From: Rhizobiales bacterium UBA1912
GTDB lineage: Bacteria; Pseudomonadota; Alphaproteobacteria; Rhizobiales; Devosiaceae
Assembly: GCA_002337455.1 (NCBI GenBank)
Contig: DDGC01000006.1
Location: 1-64,000 of the forward strand
Direction: 5' to 3'
Length of the DNA stretch: 64,000 nucleotides
The notes under the pieces are model-generated. The model saw only the letters and a list, made by a program, of their open reading frames with translations, did no database searches and was not told where the DNA came from. Position numbers and translations under genes: made by a program. Positions 52,649 through 61,262 of the stretch are shown piece after piece. How positions within the stretch are numbered: the stretch's first letter is position 1; every line of letters starts with the position of its first letter.

Positions 52649-53008
52649 ATGCGAGTCGGGGCCCTGGCAAAGCAAGCAGGCATGACGCGGGATACGATCC
52701 GGTTTTATGAGCGCAGGGGGCTGATTTCTTCCCGGCCGTCCGAGGATTCATCCAACAGCTACCGCGACTACCCCGACGACACTGTGGAACGGCTCGACAT
52801 GATCGCGCAGGCCCGGGCTGCCGGGATGAGTATCGCCGAGCTTGAGGTGCTGGTTCAGGTGATGGAAACCGGCGATCTCGAGGCGTTTGATGCCGACAGC
52901 TTTCTCGCGGAAAAAATCGGGGAGATCGAAGCCTCGATTGCCCGATCGCGGCGTTTTGCGGCGCTTCTCAAGGCAACCCGAACGGCGCTGGCTCGCGCGG
53001 TGCGATAA
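52649..53008 (+). CDS. MerR-family transcriptional regulator
   Basis: 119 residues: N-terminal MerR winged helix (RVGALAKQAGMTRDTIRFYERRGLI), a Y/W-rich wing (SNSYRDYPDDT) and a dimerisation coiled coil. No cysteine is present, so it is not a copper, zinc or mercury sensor of the classical kind and is not the CueR for the promoter at 11503-11533. ATG 52649 is five bases after GGAGA. Its divergent neighbour is the zinc-ribbon/HEAT operon, the likely target. Confidence 0.9.
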   Translation: MRVGALAKQAGMTRDTIRFYERRGLISSRPSEDSSNSYRDYPDDTVERLDMIAQARAAGMSIAELEVLVQVMETGDLEAFDADSFLAEKIGEIEASIARSRRFAALLKATRTALARAVR

Positions 53009-53154
53009 GTAAGCTTTGGCGCTTTTTGAACCTTTTGCCGATAATGGTACCGAAGTGCTCGAGTGCTGCGCCGTAAATCCGGCGTGATCATGATTGAAAA
53101 GTTGGTGCGGATGGAGCATGGCTTGCCCGCCCGATAGTTGGGGACGACCAATAC

Positions 53155-53736
53155 ATGCTTCGCCGCCTTTATGACTGGGCCATGAGAATGGCTGTGAGCC
53201 GACAGGCTCCCTATGCCCTGGCCGGGGTGAGTTTTGCCGAAAGCTCGTTCTTTCCGCTGCCGCCCGACGTGATGCTGATCCCCATGGTGGTGGCGGACCG
53301 GAAATCGGCCTGGTGGAACGCGACGATCTGTACTGTGGCTTCAGTGCTGGGGGGGATTTTCGGATACGTGATCGGGGCATTCCTGTTCGAGCCTCTGGCG
53401 CGGCCGATCATCGACTTCTACCATTACGGACCAGCCTTCGAGCAGCTCCAGCAGTGGTTTGCCGATTATGGATTGCTGATCGTCTTTGTCGCCGGGTTCA
53501 CGCCGGTTCCCTACAAGGTCTTTACCATCGCGTCGGGGTTTGCCGGGCTGTCGTTGCCGGTTTTCATCCTCGGCTCGGTCATTTCACGCGGCGCGCGGTT
53601 CTTTCTGGTTGCGACGCTCTTGTATTTCTTCGGCCCACCGGTCCGCGACTTCATCGAAAAACGGCTCGGTCTGGTCACAATCGTCTTTACAGTGCTTTTG
53701 ATCAGCGGCTTCGTCGCTATCCGCTATTTACGCTAG
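53155..53736 (+). CDS. YqaA/DedA-like VTT-domain membrane protein
   Basis: 193 residues with four or five membrane helices and the VTT/DedA-type sequence FAESSFFPLPPDVMLIP, then FVAGFTPVPYKVFTIASGFAG and ISRGARFFLVATLLYFFG. DedA-family proteins move lipids or support membrane homeostasis; the YqaA subgroup is less well characterised. The gene lies 14 bases before dsbB and is probably co-transcribed with it. Confidence 0.9.
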   Translation: MLRRLYDWAMRMAVSRQAPYALAGVSFAESSFFPLPPDVMLIPMVVADRKSAWWNATICTVASVLGGIFGYVIGAFLFEPLARPIIDFYHYGPAFEQLQQWFADYGLLIVFVAGFTPVPYKVFTIASGFAGLSLPVFILGSVISRGARFFLVATLLYFFGPPVRDFIEKRLGLVTIVFTVLLISGFVAIRYLR

Positions 53737-53749
53737 GATCTCCCCACTC

Positions 53750-54262
53750 ATGTCGCAGACTTCACCATCTTCATCGGACCGGACCCTGGCCGGTGTGGCT
53801 TTTGTTCTGGGGCTCGCCGCCATTCTCGGGGCGCTGGCGTTTCAGTTCATCGGCGGGCTCTATCCGTGCGAATTGTGCCTGACCCAGCGCTGGCCGTACT
53901 ATATTGGCTTGCCGCTGCTGGCTCTGGCGCTGACCGTCTGGACAAAGCTTACAACGGCAATTCGGGTCGGGCTGATGGGGATCGTTGCTGTGCTGTTTGC
54001 GTGGGGCGCCTGGGTCGGTGGTTATCATGCGGGCGTGGAATGGGGCTGGTGGCCCGGGCCGCAGAGCTGCACCGGGGTCGGAGATGACGCGATCAGCCTC
54101 GACATGCTTTCGGACATGAGCGATGTGCGCATCGTGCCGTGTGACGCGATCCAGTGGGAGTTGCTGGGCATCTCGCTGGCCGGGTTCAACGCGCTGATTT
54201 CGGCAGCCATCGTGGTGCTGCTGGTGTTGGCGATTATCGGGCAGCTGCGGCGCAAAGCCTAG
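53750..54262 (+). CDS. dsbB: Disulfide bond formation protein B (DsbB)
   Basis: 170 residues with four membrane helices and both DsbB cysteine pairs: Cys40/Cys43 in YPCELC and Cys107/Cys131 in SCTGV and VPCDA. DsbB re-oxidises DsbA using quinone. Gln-Arg after the first pair (TQRWP) is the conserved quinone-contact region. The stop overlaps the end of the convergent HNH gene by four bases. No dsbA is in the window. Confidence 0.93.
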   Translation: MSQTSPSSSDRTLAGVAFVLGLAAILGALAFQFIGGLYPCELCLTQRWPYYIGLPLLALALTVWTKLTTAIRVGLMGIVAVLFAWGAWVGGYHAGVEWGWWPGPQSCTGVGDDAISLDMLSDMSDVRIVPCDAIQWELLGISLAGFNALISAAIVVLLVLAIIGQLRRKA

Positions 54263-54816
54263 GGCTCCAGTTCGATATCCCAATAGAGGTAATCGAGCCA
54301 GCTATCGTGGAGATAGTTGGGTGGGAAGGCCCGGCCATTGTTGTGCAGATCGTGCACGGTGGGCTGGAAGGGCTTCTGGCGCGGGATCATGCCGATTTCG
54401 CGCGGGGTGCGATTGGCCTTGCGCAGATTGCAGGGCGAACAGGCCGCCACGATGTTTTCCCAAGTTGTGCGGCCACCCTTGGAGCGCGGCAGGACGTGAT
54501 CGAAGGTCAGATCGTGGCGCGAGCCGCAATATTGGCACTGGAAACGATCTCGCAGGAAAACGTTGAAGCGGGTAAAGGCGGGGTATTTGGCGGGCTGGAC
54601 GTAGTCTTTGAGCGAAATGACGCTCGGAAGGCGCATCTCGAAGCTCGGACTTCGGACCACCTTGTCATATTCGGAGACGATATGAACGCGGTCCAGGCAC
54701 ACGGCCTTTATGGCATCCTGCCAGTTCCACAAGGACAATGGATAATAGCTGAGCGGCCTGAAATCGGCGTTCAGGACGAGAGCGGGACAGGCCTGAGGTG
54801 ACACATGGATTGTCAC
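54259..54816 (-). CDS. HNH endonuclease family protein
   Basis: 185 residues with a complete HNH nuclease: zinc cysteines Cys94/Cys97 and Cys126/Cys129, catalytic His107 in FDHVLPRSKGG and Asn121 (WENIVAA). This is the common, chromosomal HNH family found across alphaproteobacteria, with an N-terminal VLNADFRPLSYYPLSLWNWQDA. Its role is unknown; DNA processing or repair is plausible. No restriction-modification partner is adjacent. Confidence 0.9.
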   Translation of the reverse strand: MTIHVSPQACPALVLNADFRPLSYYPLSLWNWQDAIKAVCLDRVHIVSEYDKVVRSPSFEMRLPSVISLKDYVQPAKYPAFTRFNVFLRDRFQCQYCGSRHDLTFDHVLPRSKGGRTTWENIVAACSPCNLRKANRTPREIGMIPRQKPFQPTVHDLHNNGRAFPPNYLHDSWLDYLYWDIELEP

Positions 54817-55002
54817 AAAATCCTCCGGGGCATGGACTTAACCTCCCCGCAACGCTTCCAATCCTGAATGCGCTCTGACCGCTGCCGGAAGCGCTCCGGC
54901 GATTCCATTGCTATATTCTACGCCTCTTGTGACAGAGCTGTGAAGAACTTTGTTGAAAAGGTGTGGAGAATCCAACCGGCTAGAGGACTTTCTGTCACGC
55001 GC

Positions 55003-55662
55003 CTAAATGTGCTGGCGCAGGAATTCAGTGGCGGTCTCAAGGCCGTCCTGCGCGATGGTATGGCCTGAACCCGCCGAAATGTGCAGCCGTGCGTCGATCC
55101 CCAGATCGAGGAGTTTGGGTAACGCTGTCTCGCTGCCGATGACTGGTACCACATCGTCGATATCGCCATGAATCAATAGAACAGGGGGCTTTGCGGCGAT
55201 CTCGACTTCGAGCTTTTCGGGAGCGACGATGAGGCCGGAAAAGGAGATGATGGCCTTGAGAGGGTCAGCCAGGCGCAGGCCGGTATGGAGCGCCATCATG
55301 GCGCCTTGGGAAAAGCCGGCGAGGATGGTGTCGGCGGGGCCAAGGCCCGTCTGGGTCCAAAGGTCCGCAAGGAAGCTGTCGATGACCGGACGGGCAGTGT
55401 CGGCGCCCGCGAGGCGCGACAGAGTGCGGTCGCCTTCGAGGTCGAGGGGAAACCATTCATAGCCGAAGGGATTGCCGCTGCAGACATGAGGTGCGTTGGG
55501 CGCGACGAAGATCGTGTCGGGGAAGCTGTCGCGCCAGAACTGGCCCAGCGCGATGAGGTCGCGGCCGTCCGAGCCGTAGCCGTGCAGCAGGACGACGAGG
55601 CTTTTCGCCGTGCCCGAAGCAGCGGGCAGCATGGGGCCGGAGAGCTTTACGGGTTCTGTCAT
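55003..55662 (-). CDS. Phospholipase/carboxylesterase family hydrolase
   Basis: 219 residues of alpha/beta-hydrolase fold with LHGYGSDGRDLI near the N terminus, the nucleophile Ser118 in GFSQGAM, and the DDVVPV/GHTIAQDG region with the acid and His. Members hydrolyse carboxyl esters or short acyl groups. ATG 55662 with AAGGA seven bases upstream is preferred over GTG 55677. It is followed (in transcription) by nothing on the same strand until the window's earlier HNH gene. Confidence 0.9.
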   Translation of the reverse strand: MTEPVKLSGPMLPAASGTAKSLVVLLHGYGSDGRDLIALGQFWRDSFPDTIFVAPNAPHVCSGNPFGYEWFPLDLEGDRTLSRLAGADTARPVIDSFLADLWTQTGLGPADTILAGFSQGAMMALHTGLRLADPLKAIISFSGLIVAPEKLEVEIAAKPPVLLIHGDIDDVVPVIGSETALPKLLDLGIDARLHISAGSGHTIAQDGLETATEFLRQHI

Positions 55663-55686
55663 GGATGGTCCTTGCACTTTTAAGAA

Positions 55687-56346
55687 TCAGAGCGCGTCCC
55701 AAGCGTCTGAATTCTTCATAGCGGAGAAATAGCGCCAGAACATCAGGGCGGCGGCGCCCCTGTGTGGCGACCACTGGGCGGCAAGCGGGATCAGATCTTT
55801 CGGCAGCGGGCGGCCGGGCAGGTCGAAGGCGTGCTCGACGGCTTTCTGCAGCGCGAGGTCCCCGGCCGGGAAAATGTCGGGGTGGCCGGCGCAGAACAGG
55901 AGGTAGATCTCGGCGGTCCAGGGGCCGATGCCCTTGAGGCGGGTGAGGGTTTCGATGGCGGTGTCGGGCTCCATCACGTCGATGCTGGGAAAGTCCAATC
56001 CCTGTTCGGTGATGGCGAGGGCGACGCCGCGGATGGTCTCGAACTTTCCGCGCGAAAGCCCGGTTTTCCTCAAGGTTTCCTCGTCGAACCCCAGATAGGC
56101 TTCCGGCGTAATCGCGCCCAGCGCTTCGACCCGGCCCCAGATGGCGCGGGCCGAAGCGACCGAGAGTTGCTGGCCGCAGACGATGCGGGCCATGCCCTCA
56201 AAGCCGGATGGCGAGAGGCGCAGTGTGACCTCGCCAGCCCGAAGGATCGCGGCGGCAAGGCGTTGATCGCGCTGGCTTAATCCCTCCAGATGGGTGGCCA
56301 GCGCTTCGGCGCTGTCGAGCCGGGCTGGAGTGGCGAGGGCGCTCAT
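55687..56346 (-). CDS. DNA-3-methyladenine glycosylase (AlkA-type)
   Basis: 219 residues of the helix-hairpin-helix glycosylase family, with LKGIGPWTAEIYLLF and the following catalytic Asp in FPAGDLALQKAV. It removes alkylated purines from DNA and fits the ada gene in this window. An ATG at 56382 would add 12 residues and overlap the divergent gluQ start; 56346 is used, with neither start having a strong ribosome site. It lies 24 bases upstream of the carboxylesterase on the same strand. Confidence 0.88.
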   Translation of the reverse strand: MSALATPARLDSAEALATHLEGLSQRDQRLAAAILRAGEVTLRLSPSGFEGMARIVCGQQLSVASARAIWGRVEALGAITPEAYLGFDEETLRKTGLSRGKFETIRGVALAITEQGLDFPSIDVMEPDTAIETLTRLKGIGPWTAEIYLLFCAGHPDIFPAGDLALQKAVEHAFDLPGRPLPKDLIPLAAQWSPHRGAAALMFWRYFSAMKNSDAWDAL

Positions 56347-56380
56347 GGTAGGGGCTTTCAAAGAGGATCTGCTGTTGGTC

Positions 56381-57238
56381 ATGTCATTCCCATCTCAACG
56401 TATTTTCCGCTTCGCGCCAAGCCCGAACGGGCTTTTGCATCTGGGGCACGCCTATTCGGCGCTCTATACCGATCATTGGGCCAAGGCTCTGGGCGGAGCG
56501 TTTGTGCTGCGGATCGAAGACATCGATACCGTGCGGTGTCGACCCGAATTTGTCACAGCGGTTTTTGAGGATTTACAATGGCTTGGGCTGGAATGGCCCG
56601 AGCCGGTGCGTGTCCAGTCACATCATTTCGATGACTATCGGGCCGCGGCGGATCGGTTGAAAAGCAAGGGTTTGCTCTATCCGTGTTTTTGCACGCGGGC
56701 CGAAATCAGGGCGGCGAGCGATGGGCGGGCCGATCCGGATGGGGCGCCGATCTATCCGGGGACCTGCCGGCATCTTTCGGGGGCTGAGCGGATGGAAAAA
56801 CTGCGGGCGGGAGCACCGGTGCAGTGGCGATTCGATATGGGGCAAGTAATTGAAGGAAAAAAGCAATTTTCGATCCGCGAGGCTATGCCCGACCCGTCCT
56901 GTGAGGTGGTCGAGCGCGGGGCCGAGCCGGAGCGATGGGGGGACGTGGTGATCGTGCGCAAGGATACGCCGACCAGCTATCACCTCTCGGTGGTGGTCGA
57001 TGATGCCATCCAGGGGGTAACGCATGTGACCCGGGGGATGGACCTTTATGCGTCGACAGATATTCATGTTGTTTTACAAGAGCTTATGGATTTACCGAGC
57101 CCGGTTTATACCCATCATTCGCTGATCGTTGGCGAGGATGCGGAGAAGCTTTCCAAGTCACGTGGGTCGGAAAGCCTGGCCGGGCTGCGGGCGCTGGGGA
57201 TTACGCCGGACGATATCAGGGCGCAGCTGGGGTTTTGA
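56381..57238 (+). CDS. gluQ: Glutamyl-Q tRNA(Asp) synthetase
   Basis: 285 residues, a truncated glutamyl-tRNA synthetase catalytic domain that charges queuosine in tRNA-Asp. FAPSPNGLLHLGHAYSA contains the HIGH motif, EKLSKSRGS the KMSKS motif, and a zinc site is made by CFCTR...YPGTC. The absence of an anticodon-binding domain distinguishes it from GluRS. It is divergent from the alkA-like gene with their 5' ends touching. Confidence 0.94.
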   Translation: MSFPSQRIFRFAPSPNGLLHLGHAYSALYTDHWAKALGGAFVLRIEDIDTVRCRPEFVTAVFEDLQWLGLEWPEPVRVQSHHFDDYRAAADRLKSKGLLYPCFCTRAEIRAASDGRADPDGAPIYPGTCRHLSGAERMEKLRAGAPVQWRFDMGQVIEGKKQFSIREAMPDPSCEVVERGAEPERWGDVVIVRKDTPTSYHLSVVVDDAIQGVTHVTRGMDLYASTDIHVVLQELMDLPSPVYTHHSLIVGEDAEKLSKSRGSESLAGLRALGITPDDIRAQLGF

Positions 57239-57428
57239 ATTCTGGCGCCAACAATGGCGGGAAAAGGTGTGGACTTGTGCGTTCGGGACCACAACATTTG
57301 CGCAAGATTGGCGTTTCGGTGAATCGGGTGTTCCGGCGCCTCTGGCGCGGGGTGACAAAATGGGGCATGACCCGATGGCGATGCCGTGTCGTATACATTT
57401 GTATCGAGACATTTGAGAAAGCGATCCC

Positions 57429-57626
57429 ATGGAAACCTCCCTCAATATCCTGATCGTTCTGGCGGTGGCCGCCGTGGCGATCATTCTGGGCATGGGGCTC
57501 TACAACATGTTCAAGGGCGGGTCGGGCAACACCAGCCAGAAGCTGATGCGAGCCCGCGTCATCATGCAGGCCATTGCGGTGGCTCTTTTAATGGCAGCTC
57601 TCTATTTCTTCGGTCCGCAGAGATAG
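57429..57626 (+). CDS. HIG1/twin-transmembrane small protein
   Basis: 65 residues with two hydrophobic segments (LIVLAVAAVAIILGMGLYNM and MQAIAVALLMAALYFF) joined by a polar loop with QKLMRARVIMQ. This is the HIG1-like twin-transmembrane pattern. Mitochondrial relatives help assemble or regulate respiratory complexes; the bacterial protein's role is unknown. It precedes the cobalamin adenosyltransferase by 21 bases and is likely in the same transcript. Confidence 0.85.
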   Translation: METSLNILIVLAVAAVAIILGMGLYNMFKGGSGNTSQKLMRARVIMQAIAVALLMAALYFFGPQR

Positions 57627-57647
57627 GCGCGTAGGGGGGACATACGC

Positions 57648-58238
57648 ATGGTCAAGCTCAACAAGATCTATACCAAGACCGGCGATGACGGGACGACGGG
57701 GCTGGTGGACGGGCCGCGGCGGCAAAAGGACGATCTGCGGGTCGAAGCCTATGGCACCGTGGACGAAGCCAATGCGGCGATCGGGCTGGCCCGGCTCTAT
57801 ACAAAGGACATGGCGCGGGTCGACCATGCGCTGGGGCGCGTCCAGAACGACCTGTTCGATCTGGGGTCGGACCTTGCAACGCCCGGTTCGGACGAGGGTC
57901 GAGCCTATACAGCATTGCGGGTGACGGCGCGGCAGGTCGAATGGCTCGAGGGCCAGATCGATGCGTTCAACGAAGCGCTGGCCCCGCTGACATCGTTCGT
58001 CCTGCCGGGAGGAACGTCGCTTTCGGCGGCGCTGCACCTGGCGCGCACCATAACGCGGCGGGCCGAACGGGTATGCGTTTCGACCCGGCGGGAAGAACCC
58101 GATCTGAACCCCGAAGCGATCCGCTACCTCAACCGGCTTTCGGACCTGCTGTTCGTTCTGGGCCGGGTTGCCAATGGCAATGGCAGCAAGGACGTGCTGT
58201 GGGAGCCGGGGCGCAACACGGGGACTGCCAAGGAGTGA
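57648..58238 (+). CDS. Corrinoid adenosyltransferase, PduO type
   Basis: 196 residues with the PduO/MMAB start IYTKTGDDGTTGLVDG and the conserved RVEAYGTVDEANAAIG, LPGGTSLSAALHLARTITRRAER and RLSDLLFVLGR. It transfers adenosyl from ATP to cob(I)alamin, giving coenzyme B12 for adenosylcobalamin enzymes such as methylmalonyl-CoA mutase. No cobalamin riboswitch is visible upstream and no partner enzyme is adjacent. Confidence 0.93.
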   Translation: MVKLNKIYTKTGDDGTTGLVDGPRRQKDDLRVEAYGTVDEANAAIGLARLYTKDMARVDHALGRVQNDLFDLGSDLATPGSDEGRAYTALRVTARQVEWLEGQIDAFNEALAPLTSFVLPGGTSLSAALHLARTITRRAERVCVSTRREEPDLNPEAIRYLNRLSDLLFVLGRVANGNGSKDVLWEPGRNTGTAKE

Positions 58239-58333
58239 ATGCCCGCCATGCATCTGAAGGGATGGATGCTGCCACGCTGTTGCCGTATAGACTTACCAAA
58301 ATTTGAGCAGGTAACGAAGACGGACGCCGGACT

Positions 58334-59206
58334 TTGAAAATCTATTCGTTTATGGCGTCCTTGAAATGGCCTGCAAGCTTTCAGGGCAAGATCTTTCTCG
58401 TCTGCTTTGTGTCGACCCATGTGCCGCTGCTTTCGCTGCTGGCGTTTTTTGTGGTCCGATCCGAACTGGGCGCGAGCCTTCCCGTGCTTGGCGTCGCGAC
58501 GCTGGCCACGCTTTTGGGCACGGGCCTCGCCTTTGCGGCCATGGCGGCGATGATGGAGCCGATCCGGCGATCGGGCCGCGCGCTGTCGGACTATCTGGCG
58601 CAGGGTGATTTCCCAGACCTGCCGACCGACTATACCGACGAGGCGGGGCAATTGATGTCGAACGTGCAACGCGCGGTCGCGACCATCGATCGTCAGGTGG
58701 GGCGGCTGGCCGATGTGGCGCTTTCAGACGACATGACAGGGGTGCGCAACCGGCGCTGGCTCAACGAGTACGGCATTCCCATGTTCGAGGATTACAGGAA
58801 GGCCGGAAAGGGCTTTGGCCTGCTGGTCATCGATCTCGACCAGTTCAAATCCATCAACGACACCTATGGCCACGCGGTGGGCGACCAGGTGATCCTGGCG
58901 ACCGCTGATGTCATCGGCGAAAACATCCGCGCCACCGACCATCTTGTGCGGACCGGGGGCGACGAGTTCTGCGTGCTCATGCCATCGGCCAGCAGCAGCG
59001 AGGTGGCGATGGTGGCCGAACGGCTGCGCCGGGCGGCCGGGCAAAGCTCGGGCGCGGCGGGGCTGGATCATCAGGTCACCGTGAGCATCGGTGCGGCCAA
59101 CCTGCGGCGGCAGGACCAGGGGTTCCTCGACACCTACAGACGGGCGGATACCTTTCTTTACAAGGCCAAGCAGGGCGGCAGGAACAACGCGGCCATCGCT
59201 TCTTAG
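58334..59206 (+). CDS. Membrane diguanylate cyclase (GGDEF)
   Basis: 290 residues: two N-terminal membrane helices (about 19-42 and 49-73), a HAMP-like segment, and a GGDEF domain with GGDEF at 208-212. The inhibitory RxxD site (RATD, 199-202) is intact, so product feedback is expected. It should make cyclic-di-GMP from GTP. The start is uncertain: TTG 58334 or ATG 58352, neither with a clear ribosome site. Confidence 0.92.
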   Translation: MKIYSFMASLKWPASFQGKIFLVCFVSTHVPLLSLLAFFVVRSELGASLPVLGVATLATLLGTGLAFAAMAAMMEPIRRSGRALSDYLAQGDFPDLPTDYTDEAGQLMSNVQRAVATIDRQVGRLADVALSDDMTGVRNRRWLNEYGIPMFEDYRKAGKGFGLLVIDLDQFKSINDTYGHAVGDQVILATADVIGENIRATDHLVRTGGDEFCVLMPSASSSEVAMVAERLRRAAGQSSGAAGLDHQVTVSIGAANLRRQDQGFLDTYRRADTFLYKAKQGGRNNAAIAS

Positions 59207-59336
59207 AAAGCCCCGGATTTCCGGCGATGTGCGTGATATTTCCCCGCTGTTCGGGGGCCGTTTTCAGGCGTATTATCGCCACCAGGGCGGCGGAGACTTC
59301 AAGGGGAGGTCGGGCTCGCCCGTCAGGGTTTGAAAA

Positions 59337-59741
59337 ATGCCCAAGGTCTCACATCTCTTTTTCCAGAGTGGCATCGTCTTTCTCATCGTCGGCATCGGGA
59401 TGGGGCTGCAGATGTCGATTTCCGGCGTCCATAACGTCACCGGCGCCCACGCGCATCTCAACCTGCTCGGCTGGGTGACCAGTGCCCTGTTCGGCGGCTA
59501 TTACGCACTCAACCCGGCCAAGGCGGCATCGCGTCTCGCCATGATCCATTACGGCGTCTATACGCTGGGCGTGGCCGGCATGATCGTGGGGCTCTATTTC
59601 CTGTTGCAGGGCAATGCCAGCTTTGAGCCCCTGGTGGTGATCGGCTCGCTCGTGACGTTCGCCGGGGTCCTGATCTTTGCCTACACGGTCTTTGCACCGG
59701 CCAGAACGGTTGCGCCTGCCCGGCCAATGGCAGCGGAGTAG
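59337..59741 (+). CDS. Small haem-copper-oxidase subunit I-like membrane protein
   Basis: 134 residues with four membrane helices. GVHNVTGAHAHLNLLGWVTSALFGGYYAL resembles a short piece of haem-copper oxidase subunit I (or NnrS-like) with conserved histidines, but the protein is only a fraction of a true subunit I and no other oxidase subunit is nearby. Such short proteins are widespread in alphaproteobacteria and of unknown role. It may be a membrane haem or quinone protein; that is inference. Confidence 0.7.
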   Translation: MPKVSHLFFQSGIVFLIVGIGMGLQMSISGVHNVTGAHAHLNLLGWVTSALFGGYYALNPAKAASRLAMIHYGVYTLGVAGMIVGLYFLLQGNASFEPLVVIGSLVTFAGVLIFAYTVFAPARTVAPARPMAAE

Positions 59742-59925
59742 CATAACCTCGGGCGAGGGCTGAGGGCTCCCGCCCGGCGCAAGGATCGATGGTTTTGTGC
59801 GTCGCTCCGATGGAGGCGGGCCGACGCACCGGGTTTTCTTTTGGCGCGCGTCCGGGCGGCAGAAATGCTAATTGAGTTGGCCGAACGCTTCGATACGCCA
59901 AGCGCCAAAACGGGGGACCCGGCCG

Positions 59926-60606
59926 ATGTTTCTGCCGCTCTATGACAGCAACAAGATCGCCCATATCGAGCGGCCGTTCGTCAATTACGCGCTGATCGGG
60001 TTCAATATCGTCGTGTTCCTCCTCCAATGGCTGGGCGGACAGGACGGGCTTTTCATGGGCCAGATCACCTATGGGATGATCCCGGCTGTGGTGAGCGGAG
60101 CGGTGGAGGGACCGGCGCCGTGGCTGCCCGATCACGCAACGATCCTCACCTACATGTTCCTGCATGCCGACTGGCTGCATCTTTTATCCAACATGCTGTT
60201 CCTGTGGGTGTTCGGCGACAATGTCGAAGACGCCATGGGGCATGTGAAATACCTGGTGTTCTATCTTGCCTGCGGGGTGTTGAGCGGGCTGGCGCATCTG
60301 CTGATCTTTCCCGGTGCCATGGGCCCGCTGGTCGGCGCATCCGGGGCAGTGGCGGGGATCATCGGGGCTTATCTCGTGCTCTATCCCAAGGTTCGGGTGT
60401 TCGTTCTCAACAGGCTGATTATCACCTTTCCGCTGGCGCTTCCCGCCTGGGTGGTGCTGGGGCTGTGGGTGGCGACCCAACTGTTTTATGTCTTTATCTG
60501 GGGCAATGACGGGGTTGCCTGGTGGGTGCATGTCGGCGGCGTTTTGGCGGGGGCGGTGCTGGTCGTTGTGTTCAAGCGGCGGCAGGTGCCGCTTTGGGGC
60601 GGGTAG
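59926..60606 (+). CDS. Rhomboid-family intramembrane serine protease
   Basis: 226 residues with about six membrane helices and the rhomboid catalytic dyad: Ser139 in GASGAVAG and His202 in WVHVGGVLAG, plus the HLLSNMLFLWVFG motif that supplies the oxyanion Asn. It cleaves transmembrane substrates. ATG 59926 gives the family start MFLPLYDSN; the upstream extension to 59872 is rejected. A hairpin with a T-run lies 59 bases past the stop. Confidence 0.9.
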   Translation: MFLPLYDSNKIAHIERPFVNYALIGFNIVVFLLQWLGGQDGLFMGQITYGMIPAVVSGAVEGPAPWLPDHATILTYMFLHADWLHLLSNMLFLWVFGDNVEDAMGHVKYLVFYLACGVLSGLAHLLIFPGAMGPLVGASGAVAGIIGAYLVLYPKVRVFVLNRLIITFPLALPAWVVLGLWVATQLFYVFIWGNDGVAWWVHVGGVLAGAVLVVVFKRRQVPLWGG

Positions 60607-60664
60607 GGGCGAAACGAGGGTGCTTTTGGTGTACGCTCAAGGCCCCCTCACCGGCCTGCCGGCC

Positions 60665-60693
60665 ACCCTCTCCCCCTAGGGGCGAGGGTTTTT
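60665..60693 (+). terminator. Probable terminator downstream of the rhomboid gene
   Basis: Stem ACCCTCTCCCC (60665-60675) / GGGGCGAGGGT (60679-60689), one mismatch and a 3-base loop, followed by TTTT. The flanking CCCCTCACCGGCC...CACCCTCTCCCC text also occurs as a repeat in alphaproteobacteria, so it may be both a repeat and a terminator. Confidence 0.6.
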
Positions 60694-60784
60694 CTTGCGG
60701 AGGCGGCTGGTATGAACGGCAGCGCCGTAGAGGCGGACCCTCCCTGGTCTGGGCGAGAGGCGCCATGCATGCCTGTGCTCCGCT

Positions 60785-60880
60785 GTCATCCCGGGCGAAG
60801 ACCCGGGATCGAGTAGCCGGCGGCGTGGTGTTCCTTTTGGGCTCCGGGTGTACTGGGCCCCGGCGCAAGGCCGGGGTGAC
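60785..60880. repeat. Palindromic intergenic element (REP/MITE-like)
   Basis: A 96-base element bounded by near-inverted ends GTCATCCCGG (60785-60794) and CCGGGGTGAC (60871-60880), 9 of 10 matching. Inside are two hairpins: ATCCCGGG/CCCGGGAT (60788-60809) and CCCCGGC/GCCGGGG (60858-60876). It fills the middle of the 425-base gap between the rhomboid gene and the motility-protein gene; the rest of the gap shows no gene. Confidence 0.65.
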
Positions 60881-61031
60881 GGTGGTGGATTGGGGAAAGC
60901 GCAATCAGAAGATCGCGGACAAATGCCCTGGGATCGGCTTTCGGGCCAATGGTTAATCGGGGGTAAGGGTTTCTTAGGCGTGAGCCGCTAAGACTGGCAA
61001 ACAAACGCAGAAGCGACAAGGAACGGGCACG

Positions 61032-61220
61032 ATGAGCGATATTGCTGCGACGGCGGTGGCCATGAAACAGGCGCAGACCGTTCAGACCGCCCAGATGCTG
61101 ATGGTCAAAAAGCAGCACGAAATGGAAATGAGCATGATCTCCATGCTGGCCGAAGCCGTCGAGAACGTTCCTGCGCCGGCGCCCGCCGGGATGGGCGCGA
61201 AGGTCGACAAGCGGGCTTAA
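61032..61220 (+). CDS. Putative motility protein (YjfB-like)
   Basis: 62 residues resembling the small 'putative motility protein' (YjfB) family: AATAVAMKQAQTVQTAQMLMVKKQHEMEMSMISMLAEAV. Members lie near or in flagellar regulons, hence the name; function is unknown. A TTAA-N7-TAAG word resembling a CtrA site lies about 75 bases upstream (60953-60967). The RNA start is not identified. Confidence 0.75.
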   Translation: MSDIAATAVAMKQAQTVQTAQMLMVKKQHEMEMSMISMLAEAVENVPAPAPAGMGAKVDKRA

Positions 61221-61262
61221 GGCGTCGCTACCTCTTTGTTGATGAGGACGAAGAACGTCAAA

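Noticed and set aside
52646..53008. MerR protein as the CueR for the copper-type promoter
   Set aside because: It has no cysteine in the metal-binding region, so it cannot be a classical metal sensor, and it has its own divergent target.
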